64,000 nucleotides of DNA from Streptomyces sp. NRRL S-1022 (GCF_000720135.1 NZ_JOIU01000001.1:310001-374000), one strand, 5' to 3'; shown: positions 34,001 to 43,228, counted from the stretch's first letter. Notes: generated by a model not told the origin, from the sequence alone. Program-made: numbers and translations.

Positions 34001-34653
34001 GGTGGTGCAGCGGCAGCGGCAGCGCCACGGCGTCATGGCCGTGGTGTAGGGCTCCAGGGGCTCGAGGCCGGCCTCGCGCATGGAGGCGGCGGCGCGCTCG
34101 GGTCTTCCCGCCGTGCGGCGGCGGCGCGGAGGTCGGCGCAGCGTCTGCATCCGCTTTGGCCGGCGAGGATAGATCCGAAGGTCGGCGAGGTGATGGTGCC
34201 GCAGCCGTGGCACAGGCACCGCCAGGGGTACTTGACCCCGTGGCGCTGTGCCGCACCGGTCGCCCGGTCCGAACAGGGCTTGCAGGACGGACGCCGGCTC
34301 CGGCCGGTCAGGGAGCCCAGGCGCGGGGAGACGATGGCCCCGCACTTGGTGCAGCGGCTCTTCCACGGGAACGCGGTGCCGGCGTACGGCTCCAGCGGCT
34401 CCAGGCCGGCCGCCCGCATCACGCCGGCCGCGGCTTCGGGGTCGATCCGGGCCCGCCCGGAGCAGTACACGCAGCCGCCCTGCCCGGTGGTGACATTGCC
34501 TAGGCGGGGAGTGACCTCCCGCCCGCACACCGTATGGCGGCACCGCCACGGGGCGGCAATGCCGGGGTAGGGCTCCAGCGGCTCCAGGCCGGCCGCCCGC
34601 ATGATGTCTTCCGGCTCGCGGGGGTCCTTCCGTGGTCTGCCGGTGCGCGCCAT
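34000..34653 (-). pseudogene. Repeat protein of zinc-ribbon-like modules, frameshifted end
   Basis: It starts at ATG 34653 with MARTGRPRKDPREP, then repeats a ~48-residue module: MRAAGLEPLEPYPG, PWRCRHTVCGREVTPRLGNV and GQGGCVYC, so a Cys pair before and one after a short sheet. Copies begin near residues 18, 78 and 130. A fourth copy (MREAGLEPLEPY, PWRCRC) is in another frame at 34000-34095, cut by the transposase fragment. The module resembles probable zinc-ribbon domains that accompany nucleases in actinobacterial mobile DNA. Nucleic-acid binding is the best guess. I am sure of the repeat, not of the function. Confidence 0.6.
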
Positions 34654-34895
34654 GGGTCCAACTCCCCGCTCTTGAAGGGTGAGCGGGGTCGTGCCTCGCT
34701 GTGCGGCGCAGCATAGAGGCGGCCACTGACATCGCCCCGGGCCGCCGCCTTGCCGCCGAGACGACCGCGCTGTTCAACCGTCAGGCTGAACTGAACGGCA
34801 CCGAGGTGATGCAGTGCGAAGACCACGGCTGCCGACGTCACGAGGCCCAGGAGGTTGCGATGCCAGCCGCGCTCCTATGCGGTCCGCCCGGTGGG

Positions 34896-35612
34896 TCAGC
34901 GGTCCGGGTTGATGCCGTTCGAGACGGACTTCACGCGGGCGATCTGCACCTTGGCCGCGTACTCGACGTTGTCCGGTGAGGCGCCGTCCGCGTCGAGGTA
35001 GGCGACGACCGCGCCGACGCGCATGACGACGTCGATGCTGTCCCCGTCCTGCATGGCGTCGGTCGCGTCGGCGTCAGTTTTCAGGGTCACCGGCTTCGCC
35101 GGGGCGCCTTCCTCCGCCCACTTTTTGCGCCGCTGGTCCGCGAGGTTCTTCATGGCCTTGCCAGCCTCCTCGGCGGTGGGGAAGGTGAAGAGGGTGAATT
35201 CCACGCGGGTGCTGTCGGAGTTGCCGCGCGCCTCCATGTCCCGGTGTCCGGCGGCCTGGATCCCGGGGCACGGCGAGGCGGTCTCCTTCTCGCAGTACGT
35301 GGCCGCTTCGCCTCCCTGGATCACGAAGGGCTCGCCGCCAACCATGACGTCGCCGACGCTGCCGTCGGACGGGAGTGCTGAGTACAGACCCGTTGCATCC
35401 ACCCAAACCGGGGGAAAGTTCGGCGTCACGCCCTGGCCATCGGAGGGTGCCGATGACCCTCCGCCTCCCTTGGCCGGCGACTGTGCCGTCGCCCCTTCCG
35501 TGGCCGGGCTTCCCTTCGCCGCGCCGTCCGCCGGGGCGTTCCCGTCCTTGCACCCGGTCAGGGCAAGCGCCATCATCGCCGCGACGGCGGCCCCCCGTAT
35601 TACAGCCTTCAC
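34896..35612 (-). CDS. Lipoprotein of unknown function
   Basis: A 238-residue lipoprotein. The GTG at 35612 follows GGAGGAG; the signal peptide ends in the lipobox ALTGC, so the protein would be tethered to the outer face of the membrane. A Gly/Ser/Ala linker (~24-52) leads to a globular part with FPPVWVDATGLYSALPSDGS, two cysteines (ATYCEKETASPCPG) and EFTLFTFPTAEEAGKAMKNL. The layout is like the sensor-domain or DUF lipoproteins of Streptomyces. No partner gene is evident. Confidence 0.8.
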   Translation of the reverse strand: MKAVIRGAAVAAMMALALTGCKDGNAPADGAAKGSPATEGATAQSPAKGGGGSSAPSDGQGVTPNFPPVWVDATGLYSALPSDGSVGDVMVGGEPFVIQGGEAATYCEKETASPCPGIQAAGHRDMEARGNSDSTRVEFTLFTFPTAEEAGKAMKNLADQRRKKWAEEGAPAKPVTLKTDADATDAMQDGDSIDVVMRVGAVVAYLDADGASPDNVEYAAKVQIARVKSVSNGINPDR

Positions 35613-35749
35613 CCGGACTCCTCCGATGCTCTGATCACGCCCGGAGATGACCGGTCCATGATCGAACTCACTGACGCGCATACCCAACCCCATCAGCCGT
35701 CGACCGGCCAAATTGGATGCAGCTTCACGCTGTCGTGGAACCGCGCAGG

Positions 35750-36304
35750 TCATGTGGGGGTAACGGCGGACCGGGTCGACGCGAGAGGCGCCTGGCGGGT
35801 TCGGCGCGGTGTGAGGACCGCGGTGAGGAGCACCGTGGCCGGCCACAGCACGATGCCGGCAGCGATGAGGGTCAGGGGCGGAAAGCCGGCGTGGTGGGCG
35901 GCGAACAGCACGGTGGTGATCTGCAGGGCGCCGGCAGTCGTCGCGAGGTCCCGTGCCAGGCCGCGCGGTGGAGCGTGTGTTCGACCAAATGGCGCAGAGC
36001 GCTGGCGCAGGCGACCAGGGGGGCCGCCGAGGATGCTGATGGCCAGGGCAGTCGCCCACAGGGAGACTTCGGTGACGAGGATAGTGAGCGCTGGGCCGCC
36101 GGTCAGGAGCAGCAGGGTCATCAGCGCGGCCGTGGTGATCTTCAGCTGTCCAGCGTGCGGTGGCTGGGGCGGGTCAAGAAGGTAGAGGGCGGCGAGCAGC
36201 AGGCCGGCGAGAGTGCCGAGGGCGGTCGTCCCGGCCGCTGGCAGGGTGGTGACCAGCGAGAGGATGCCGGTGATGGCGGCCGCGGTCAGGCCGGCCACTG
36301 ACAC
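35750..36304 (-). CDS. Putative multi-pass membrane protein
   Basis: About 184 residues with four to five hydrophobic segments (AGLTAAAITGILSLV, LGTLAGLLLAALYLL, TAALMTLLLLTGGPALTIL, SLWATALAISILGG, IAAGIVLWPATVLLTAVL). I do not recognise the family. A GTG at 36304 or 36298 is a possible start, but the upstream frame stays open, so the N-terminus may be truncated. It is divergent from the small gene at 36335. Confidence 0.4.
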   Translation of the reverse strand: MSVAGLTAAAITGILSLVTTLPAAGTTALGTLAGLLLAALYLLDPPQPPHAGQLKITTAALMTLLLLTGGPALTILVTEVSLWATALAISILGGPPGRLRQRSAPFGRTHAPPRGLARDLATTAGALQITTVLFAAHHAGFPPLTLIAAGIVLWPATVLLTAVLTPRRTRQAPLASTRSAVTPT

Positions 36305-36334
36305 CGCGGTGCGGCGGGCACTCGCCTCGCAGCG

Positions 36335-36568
36335 GTGGCCGACGGCGCTGGTGGCGGTCGGTTCACCGACGAACGGTGGAAGGCCATCGAGGCCGCCGGG
36401 TGGGGCGCCCCACGCGACACCCACCCGCACCTGTGCGACGACTGCAAGCAGCAAGCCATCACCGCCGAACGCCAAGCCGAGCAGGCCTGGCCCGAGCACC
36501 AGGTGCACGACCAGGCCGTGCCCGAGCAGAAGGCCGGCGGCACCTGGCTCTCCCGCTTCCGCAGGTGA
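36335..36568 (+). CDS. Small LCxDC-motif protein A
   Basis: A 77-residue protein: RFTDERWKAIEAAGWGAP, then HLCDDC and a Glu/Gln-rich tail ending AVPEQKAGGTWLSRFRR. It is a paralogue of the protein at 37638-37882, which has the same W...GW spacing, LCGDC and an AVPEQKATGWLSRLRR tail. That copy also has an N-terminal CTEC pair, missing here, so this copy may be truncated at its start. A four-cysteine metal site in the ancestor is likely. Function unknown. Confidence 0.5.
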   Translation: MADGAGGGRFTDERWKAIEAAGWGAPRDTHPHLCDDCKQQAITAERQAEQAWPEHQVHDQAVPEQKAGGTWLSRFRR

Positions 36569-36647
36569 CCCGGCCGGACCGGGCTGTCAGTGGCAACTGC
36601 CAGGCTGAACGGAAAGCGCTACTTCCTGGTCGTAGCCATCTGGCAGG

Positions 36648-37616
36648 GTGTGGCGTGTGACAAGCGAAGGCGATACGAGCAGGGACGGCGAGGCGTGGGC
36701 GATGGATATTCTCGTCCAGCTGCGCCAAGGCAGACAGGAGGCACATGCGCGTCGTGACGCGCTTGCGGCAGCGGTCGACGAAATAGCCGACGGTTTCACG
36801 CAACTGGGCCTCAAGCCTTGGAAATCGGAGCGTAAGAGCCCGGCGCGAGAGGACATGAAGGTCCCGGACGTCATGCTCGGTGACCGCGCCGAACCAGCTG
36901 CAACGGTTCTCCGGTATGAATCAGCGGTCAACATCCTCAGCGCCGCCGATCAGCTTCGGGGTTTCGCCGTCCTGCTTCGTGCAGAGAAATCGCTGATGGG
37001 CGCGGTCTCGGTCGCGCGTGGTGTCTTCGAGGCGTGCCTGTGGGCCACAGCGGTAATCGACCCGACTATCAGCACTGACGAACGCCTGCAACGTGCCCTC
37101 ACGCGTCGCCTCGCACGACTCTCGGCAGGTATCCGTCTCAGGAAAATGCTCGGCGGCGATACCGATGCCGACCAGCTCGTTGAGAACGACGGCGACCTGG
37201 ATGACGCGCACGGGACCAACCGCGATCCTGCGAAGGACATCAGCGACATCTTGGCTTACGCCAAGGACCGGGGCTGGCCTGTGAAGAGGGGCCGTCGCAC
37301 CCCCGAGATCACACCCCTTTCGATTGACTGGCTCAGCGAGAACCTTGAGCGCCGTATCGGTATCGAGGGGTACGCCTGGACGAGCGGCTCGTCGATGGCT
37401 CACGGCGAGCATGCTGCCGACACGGCGGTGTGGGTTGAACTGTCCCAGGACATCGGCACAGCTCCGGCATGGCTGATCCAGTTGTGGTCGAACGGTGCTT
37501 GGGCGGGACCGCGTCTCTTCCTTGCAACGCACGCCGCCTACACAGGGAAGGGCAGCCTGCGCCGCGAGTATCAGCGGTTCGAAGAGTTGTTCTTGAGCGA
37601 GACCGGCAAGAGCTGA
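36648..37616 (+). CDS. Hypothetical protein, mostly helical
   Basis: An intact 322-residue soluble protein with clear Streptomyces codon use. The N-terminal 60 residues are helical and charged. The middle has YESAVNILSAADQLRGFAVL and SLMGAVSVARGVFEACLWAT, where a central His/Glu pattern is lacking. The end has YAWTSGSSMAHGEHAADTAV and a conserved-looking W-rich stretch. It loosely resembles plasmid-borne DUF proteins of ~300 residues, but I cannot name the family. Starts at GTG 36648 or 36657 are both possible. Confidence 0.65.
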   Translation: MWRVTSEGDTSRDGEAWAMDILVQLRQGRQEAHARRDALAAAVDEIADGFTQLGLKPWKSERKSPAREDMKVPDVMLGDRAEPAATVLRYESAVNILSAADQLRGFAVLLRAEKSLMGAVSVARGVFEACLWATAVIDPTISTDERLQRALTRRLARLSAGIRLRKMLGGDTDADQLVENDGDLDDAHGTNRDPAKDISDILAYAKDRGWPVKRGRRTPEITPLSIDWLSENLERRIGIEGYAWTSGSSMAHGEHAADTAVWVELSQDIGTAPAWLIQLWSNGAWAGPRLFLATHAAYTGKGSLRREYQRFEELFLSETGKS

Positions 37617-37637
37617 GGCCCTAGAAATCCATACAGC

Positions 37638-37882
37638 ATGCCCTCATGCGCTACGCCCTGCACCGAGTGCAAGGCAGCGTTCACGTACGAGTGGTGGCAG
37701 GCGGTGGAGTGCACTGGCTGGGACGCCTCACTCCGAAGGCCCGTCCGACCCTGTGCGGGGACTGCGACCAGCGACATGGGACCGACTGGGAGGAAGCCTG
37801 GCCGAACGCGACGCGCCAGGAGCAAGAGTCGGCCGTGCCGGAGCAGAAGGCCACCGGCTGGCTCTCGCGCCTGCGCCGCTGA
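37638..37882 (+). pseudogene. Small CxxC...CxxC protein B, frameshifted
   Basis: The first frame (ATG 37638) reads MPSCATPCTECKAAFTYEWW and QAVECTGWDASL. Near 37725 the meaning passes to the next frame: TPKARPTLCGDCDQRHG and the tail AVPEQKATGWLSRLRR, stop at 37882. Joined, the protein would have Cys-x2-Cys pairs ~45 residues apart, a likely zinc site. Paralogue of the gene at 36335. Confidence 0.5.
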
Positions 37883-38001
37883 GCTGGGCACGCCTCCCGA
37901 CCAGCCGCGCTTCTCCTTGTGGCATGGACCAGCCCGGCGAATTGGATGGCTACGACGGAGAAGGCACGTCATGCTGGAAGCGATCGATGCGAGGGGGAAG
38001 C

Positions 38002-38637
38002 GTGAGCCGCGGGCAGACGGAAACTCTTGACGAGAAGCACCAGCGCTTGCTGGAAGCTTTCGTGTTGAGGGCCCGCAGGGTGGAGGAGCATTCGCTGGCC
38101 GCCGACTGGGACGCCCTTGTCGAGCTGACCCGCATGAGCATCAACGTCCGTGTCGACCGCGGTGAGGTCCGGATCTCGTACGAGCTCCCGCCCGAGGAAG
38201 TGGTCGAATCTGCGGCAGCGCGTATCAGGCCAATACTGCTGGAGCAGGAGGACTGTTTCCACATGAAGGCGCTCTCGGCTCTGGGCTACACCTGTCGAGC
38301 AGCGCCGCAAGATGCGGCGTGGATACGGGCCGCACGCGCTGAGTGGCGGACACGGGTGAGCCCCTCCACGCGCGACGAATCCGGCTATTGGGTCATGGTC
38401 GCTGACACGTCCACGGGCGAAGAGCGTGACCTCGATGCGCATGGGCTGGCCATGGCCTGGATCTACGGAGACGTGGTGCATCACGACCCAGAGCGACGCA
38501 AGGAAGGCGATACCTTCGGACTGCGCGACCGGTTTCGCGCCGCTGTGCCCCTGGTGGCCTGGGCGATGGTCGGCACGATCGAACTGCGGGCCGACGAGGA
38601 CGCGTTCGTGCAGCGGCGTGTCCAGACCAGCCGTTAA
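38002..38637 (+). CDS. Hypothetical protein
   Basis: A 211-residue soluble protein. The GTG at 38002 follows GAGGGGGA; an upstream ATG at 37987 is also possible. The N-terminal half is helical (ETLDEKHQRLLEAFVLRARR); the middle reads MSINVRVDRGEVRISYELPP; the end has LAMAWIYGDVVHHDPERRKE and VPLVAWAMVGTIELRADED. The family is not recognised. Its last ~50 bp overlap the opposite-strand TnsA-like reading, so its C-terminus may be a junction product. Confidence 0.6.
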   Translation: MSRGQTETLDEKHQRLLEAFVLRARRVEEHSLAADWDALVELTRMSINVRVDRGEVRISYELPPEEVVESAAARIRPILLEQEDCFHMKALSALGYTCRAAPQDAAWIRAARAEWRTRVSPSTRDESGYWVMVADTSTGEERDLDAHGLAMAWIYGDVVHHDPERRKEGDTFGLRDRFRAAVPLVAWAMVGTIELRADEDAFVQRRVQTSR

Positions 38638-39354
38638 CCGGCCGTGCCACAGGGCGTGGAACACGCAGGGAAGGACTTCGATCGGGTCGCCGACCGTTTC
38701 GGTGCCCTCGATTCGCGGCCGTGGCCGCGTGAACGCCTCGACGACCGCTGCCGCCAGACTGGGGCGGCCGGCGTTGCGGGGGTGGCGGTAGCCGGCCAGC
38801 CATTTCAGGTTGGCGGCCAGCACGTCGTCGAGCGGTGCCAGGCGCTGGTAGGTCCAGCCGATGTGCGCGCACGCCTGCGCGACCGCCTCGGCGGCGCCCC
38901 GGGCGCGTTCCCCGCCCGCGTCGGGGTGGCTGGGGCAGTCGGCGAGCAGTGCGGTGCCGTCGGCACGGCGGGCGAAGAGCTGCGGCACCCAGGAACGGAC
39001 CTGCCCGCGTGGATCACGCCACAGCAGCCGTACCGGCCGTCCCGCCAGGCCCGTCACGTCCGCGTCGCGGTCCAGGACCATCAGATGGGCGCGCATCGCG
39101 TTCGATCCCGCGGCCACGTGCCTGCCGGTGCTCGCCGACCACCACAGGCCCGGTCCCCAGCGCCGCCCCGGGATTACCGGGAACGCCGATACCGGCGGCA
39201 GGTCCTCGAACGCCACGGTCATGGCGGCATCCGCCCACCGCTGCTGCACAGGGCGCCCCACCGGGTCGAGGAACACCGCCTCGAACCCGCCGCCCTGGTC
39301 CACGCCCGCCCGCCCTGCCCGGCTCCGGGGCCGGGCTGCTCCTGTGCTGGTCAC
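38590..39354 (-). CDS. TnsA-like transposase endonuclease subunit, possibly decayed
   Basis: About 250 residues from GTG 39354: FEAVFLDPVGRPVQQRWADA, the middle GLAGRPVRLLWRDPRGQVRS and WVPQLFARRADGTALLADCP, then the C-terminal VLPCVFHALWHGRLTAGLDT-PLHERVLV. This order is that of TnsA-like 5'-strand endonucleases of Streptomyces Tn7-like elements. From memory, relatives have H-x-PD-F-F at the catalytic aspartate; here it reads WVPQLF, so catalysis is probably lost. The frame does not stop after HERVLV but runs on without family similarity, so the end given is approximate. Confidence 0.6.
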
Positions 39355-39463
39355 CCGCGCCAGCCAAGCCGCTCCCGCCGGTGCACACCGCTGTTTTCAG
39401 TGTTTCTGCCACGAACGAGTGCCGTATCGGCTAACAGCCGACTCGGCCCTCACCTCATCGCGC

Positions 39464-40183
39464 TCAGCCGCCGTTGTCCCGGCCGTCCGCGGTCAGCATC
39501 TCCCGGAGTACCTCGACGGGCATGTCCACCCACCGGGCCACCTCCTGAAGGGGCACCCCGCCGTTCACCGCCGCCAGAGCGGTCCGCTTCCAGGCGTTCT
39601 CGATCAGGCCGGCACTGTGACCGAGGCCGCGCAGCAGCCGCCGGGCGACATCGGCGGTCGGACCGCTGTGCACCCCGCGCAGCTGCAGCAGCTGCTCCTG
39701 GACGCTGTCGAGCGTGCTGGTGATCAGCATCCGCTGCTCGGCGGGCACCGCAGCCCGCCACATCGTTCCCGAGCCGGGTGCCTTCTTCTCCTTGCCCAGG
39801 ACCCGCAGCTGGCCGGCCATGGTCGCGGCCTGGTGTTCCTGCCGCAGCCACCACGGGTCGTTGCCGTACCCGGGCGGCCCGCCGGCGCCGCGGCGAAGAC
39901 GGATGACGCTGCCCATCCACGCCAAAAGCGGCCCGCCGTGGTCCGCCGCGGCCAGCGGCCCCAGCCATGGCCAGTCCAGCCGGACCCACCCCGCCGCTCC
40001 GAAGCGGTCCAGACTCATGGCGGCAAATGATCGGTCCTCCTGATACGAGAGCACCATCACGGAGTCGCCGACGGCCTCCAGGAGAGCCGCGATCGCCCCC
40101 CCGCTGTATCCCGTACATCTCGCTGGCGCCCACGCTGCTCCTACCGTTCCCTCTGCACCTGAACGGCACCGAGTACCGTTCAA
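39464..40183 (-). CDS. Hypothetical protein with a C-terminal helical domain
   Basis: Up to 239 residues. Coding character begins near ALLEAVGDSVMVLSYQEDRS and continues through WVRLDWPWLGPLAAADHGGP and MLITSTLDSVQEQLLQLRG to a last HTH-like helix pair, NGGVPLQEVARWVDMPVEVL. The reading before ~40110 looks artificial, so the gene is probably 5'-truncated or starts later. Family not recognised. Confidence 0.45.
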   Translation of the reverse strand: MNGTRCRSGAEGTVGAAWAPARCTGYSGGAIAALLEAVGDSVMVLSYQEDRSFAAMSLDRFGAAGWVRLDWPWLGPLAAADHGGPLLAWMGSVIRLRRGAGGPPGYGNDPWWLRQEHQAATMAGQLRVLGKEKKAPGSGTMWRAAVPAEQRMLITSTLDSVQEQLLQLRGVHSGPTADVARRLLRGLGHSAGLIENAWKRTALAAVNGGVPLQEVARWVDMPVEVLREMLTADGRDNGG

Positions 40184-40434
40184 CCCCGCCCCCCGCCCCC
40201 GGCCGTCTTTCGCGGATCCTCATCAGCTCCGGGGCGGACCGGTCTCAGAGCTCCCACCAGAGGTCGATGTTCGGGTGGACTCTCTCGCGCAGACAGCTTG
40301 AGTGCGAGTAGGCCCGCTGCCGTACATCACCGCCTCGCACCGGGTCGACAGCACCAAGCCTGACCTGCGTCGCTGCACTGTCCTGGTCGATCGACGATCT
40401 GGAAGCAGAAGCAACAGGTGGGGTTCAGGTTCAA

Positions 40435-40722
40435 GATGCCCTCTCACGTGGCCGGGACAACGGCGCCGACCACGCCGTCCAGCAGACGGGCACCCGCGGC
40501 CAAGAGATAGCCGAGCTGGGCCGCCATATCTTCGTCGCCGACGTCAAAGGCCGACGGCTCTTCGAACTCGGCGTCTGCATTGAGATCGGCTACGCCGCCG
40601 CCCGCGGCGTCGTCCTACTGACCGACTTCCAGGACTACTCCGCCACCTCAGACGGCTCCCGCACCTACTGCGGCACCGCGCGGTCCTTCTGGGGGACACC
40701 GCTGCTCTCGGGAGCGGGGTAG
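40435..40722 (+). pseudogene. Nucleoside 2-deoxyribosyltransferase-like fragment
   Basis: An open frame without a start codon reads IAELGRHIFVADVKGRRLFE and LGVCIEIGYAAARGVVLLTD, then FQDYSATSDGSRTYCGT. The E-x-GYA-x-ARG motif and the following TDF are typical of the Rossmann-like nucleoside deoxyribosyltransferase family, which includes accessory-genome enzymes linked to XRE regulators. The N-terminal half is missing or scrambled. The 3' end overlaps the convergent XRE gene by 58 bp. Confidence 0.45.
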
Positions 40723-40943
40723 AGCACGGCGAGCTGTTCCAGCAGGCGCTCGTACGCCTCCCGCTCCGGCGGCCGCGGCTCGGTCCTGCCGGACTCCCAT
40801 GCGCCGACGGTCGCTCGCCGCACCTTCAGTGAGGCGGCCACCTCCTCCAGGGTGAGTGCGTGAGCCTGGCGCACCCGCCTGCGCTCCGCTGGCGGCGGCA
40901 GTGGGGACCGGGACGCGACCAGCGCGTCAACAGCATCAAACAA
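40665..40943 (-). CDS. XRE family helix-turn-helix protein
   Basis: A 92-residue regulator with a Cro/CI helix-turn-helix at residues ~22-60: RVRQAHALTLEEVAASLKVR, then RATVGAWESGRTEPRPPERE. The start is uncertain: TTG 40943 is in frame, with GGAGG 16 bases upstream. It probably regulated the neighbouring nucleoside-transferase-like gene or a lost partner. Confidence 0.75.
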   Translation of the reverse strand: MFDAVDALVASRSPLPPPAERRRVRQAHALTLEEVAASLKVRRATVGAWESGRTEPRPPEREAYERLLEQLAVLYPAPESSGVPQKDRAVPQ

Positions 40944-41224
40944 CTCAGACAGGGCACACCTCCACCCTCACCTTAACCATGAAGCGAACATATCGCGTAC
41001 ACATCACGTGCATAGAGCGGGCTAATAGCGTACGGGGTGATAGATTCCGCGAAGGCCTACCGACCGTCCGCTTCCTGTGATGCCGTCGCTCCGAGCGGCC
41101 CGACCAGCCGGGCGCCTGGGAGACCTTCCAGGCCTCCCTCGCCCTGATACCTGACGGACCCCGCATGACCTCAGACGTTGCACAGCGCCGGCCGTCCCCG
41201 CGCCAGGCCAACGCCGTCTGCGCT

Positions 41225-42383
41225 GCGCCGCCGGAGAGGGTGCGTGAGCTGCGGCGGTTATGGCTTGCGAGGTTGACGATGTCGAAGTTGTCGGCGAACC
41301 CAGCCGTCCGCCGGACAGTTGCTGCAGCAGCTCGCTGCCGTGTGCGAGCAGCGCGCGGGTCCGAAGGTCGGTGAGGTGACCGGGAACTTTTCCGTCCGTC
41401 AGGTGTGCGGCCACGGTCTGCCATGCGGCTTTCTGGCGCTGTCCGGCGTCGATCGCGGCCATGAGGCGGTCCTTGTGCGGGATCTGGGACAGGGCGTCCT
41501 GTTCTTCCTGGAGCGCGCGGGCGGCCTCGCTGCGGAGCGTGCCAGCCTGGCTGGTCAGGCCGTCCAGGAGTTCGGGGTCCAGGGGATCCGGCGGCGATGC
41601 TGGGGTAGGTGGAGGCCAGTGCGTCAGCGTGTACGGCAAGCTGTGCAACCAGGTCTGCCACGGCCGCCCGTGCGACGGTTTCATGCTCGTCAAGGGATGC
41701 CAGTAGCCGCGTGGTGACCGTTTCCAGGGCGGCTGCGTACTCCGGCGTGGCTGTTGCATCACCGGTGCTGTGAGGGCGGGGAGTGCCGGGCGCTGTCCTT
41801 CCTCGAGCAGTTCGGCTGCGCTGCGCGCGCTGTCTGCCCACCGGTGCAGTCCGGCCTCCAGTCGGTGCAGGGGTTCGGTGACCTCATAGCGTCTGCGCTC
41901 GGCAAGTTGCTCCCGCTCGGCCAGGAGCGATTGCAGCAGCGTGCGCAGTTCCCTGTGCCGTTCGGCCAGTTCCTCGTGGCGGTCCTGTTTCTGCCGGACG
42001 GCCTGGGCGGCCTCCAGATCATGTGCCGTCGGGAGGGCGGGCTGCTGGGGAAGATGCGCGCGGATCGGCCCGGGCAGAGCGGACAGGCTTGCCAGGACAT
42101 TGCACCGCTCTTCCGACAGACGGTGCTGGGCCTGCTGTGCTTGCGTGCGGCTCCGGTCCGCCGCGCGGGTGTCCGCCGCCAGCGAGGCACGCTCGGCGGC
42201 CAGGGAGGTCTCTGCCTGCGTCAGCTCGGTTCGGCCGGCGGCGACTGTCTCCTGCTGTTGCGTGACCCGGTCACGGGGCTCGCTGAGCAGCGTGACCAAC
42301 GCCTTCTCCCGGTGGTCCGCCGGTGTGGCGGGGTCGGCGAGGACGAAGAAGGCGGCCGCGGCGGCGTCCTCCACCTCCTCCAC
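41225..42383 (-). pseudogene. SbcC/SMC-like ATPase remnant
   Basis: Frames join to the C-terminal part of a coiled-coil ATPase. From 42383 it reads DHREKALVTLLSEPRDRVTQ and long Gln/Glu/Arg helices. It shifts near 41775 (LETVTTRLLASLDEHETVAR), shifts back near 41590 (LLDGLTSQAGTLRSEAARAL), and shifts again to FADNFDIVNLASHNRRSSR and TLSGG, the ABC signature, at 41230. The N-terminal Walker A and the C-terminal Walker B are gone. It resembles the SMC-like subunits of defence or repair complexes and lies 2.6 kb before the intact Wadjet operon, but it is not a duplicate of that operon's JetC by eye. Confidence 0.65.
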
Positions 42384-42877
42384 GGCTGGGTCAGTGGCTG
42401 AGCAACCTGTGCCGCCGCTCCAGCCTGAGCGGCGTGAGCGGTGAGCAGCGCTGGACGAGCTCAGTGTGCGATCTACAGCGCCTCGACTGTCTCCTGGCCG
42501 CCACAGCGGCCTGATGGGTGCGCTGCAGGCGCTGCCTGCGGATGCTGCTTGCAGAATTGGCCGGATCCGTCATCGGACAGCTGGATCAAATATTGTCCCA
42601 CCATCCTGCCCTGAGCGAACGGGTGCGAGGCCTCGCCTTAACCGACTGCCCAGGTGAGACACAGCTTCGCCATCCTCACGCGGTGAGGAATGCCAGCAGG
42701 TTCGGCCCGCCCCATGCCTCTCCGGGAAATGCGCCTGCAGCCGCGACTGCAGGTCCCACACTGTCCTGAACTGCTCTCTATTCGAAGCAAGTTGAAGTCT
42801 CAGGGATGATCGGTTGTCAGTGCCGGCCGTCAGCATGTCAGTGATTGCGGGGGACACACGATCACTGGGAGGACCAC
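42384..42877. other. Intergenic region before the Mrr gene pair
   Basis: About 490 bp with no gene I can support. It separates the SMC remnant from a plus-strand gene pair and should hold their promoter. No strong inverted repeat was seen. Confidence 0.4.
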
Positions 42878-43228
42878 ATGCCATTTGTCCGGCCGTACGT
42901 GCGCTCCGATGGGACGCCAGTACGCGGACACTCCCGATGGGCGCCGGGCGCGCGCAGGGAGATGACCATCTTCGCTCTATTCGGCTTGGCCGTGTTCGGC
43001 TTTGGCCATACCTCGACGGCGAACGGAACGGACAGCGCACCGCGCCGGCCGGCTGTGACCTCCCCGATCCGCTTGGATCACCATGCCGGCAGTACCTCAA
43101 GGGATGCCATGCCGCGCCCAACCGTGTCGTACCCGATCAAGTTCGACGCTCCCGAGCCGAGGAAGCCGGCACCTCAGCCGATGGTCTCGTACCCGATCGA
43201 CTTCTCCACCCTGAGGGCTGAGCGATGA
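42878..43228 (+). CDS. Small single-pass membrane protein paired with the Mrr-like nuclease
   Basis: A 116-residue protein. The ATG at 42878 follows GGGAGG. It starts MPFVRPYVRSDGTPVRGHSR, has one hydrophobic helix (MTIFALFGLAVFGFGHT), and ends in two copies of a short motif, PTVSYPIKFD and PMVSYPIDFS. Similar small proteins occur in actinobacterial accessory DNA, but I cannot name a function. It overlaps the nuclease gene by 4 bp (ATGA), so the two are made together, possibly as a membrane-bound pair. Confidence 0.7.
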   Translation: MPFVRPYVRSDGTPVRGHSRWAPGARREMTIFALFGLAVFGFGHTSTANGTDSAPRRPAVTSPIRLDHHAGSTSRDAMPRPTVSYPIKFDAPEPRKPAPQPMVSYPIDFSTLRAER

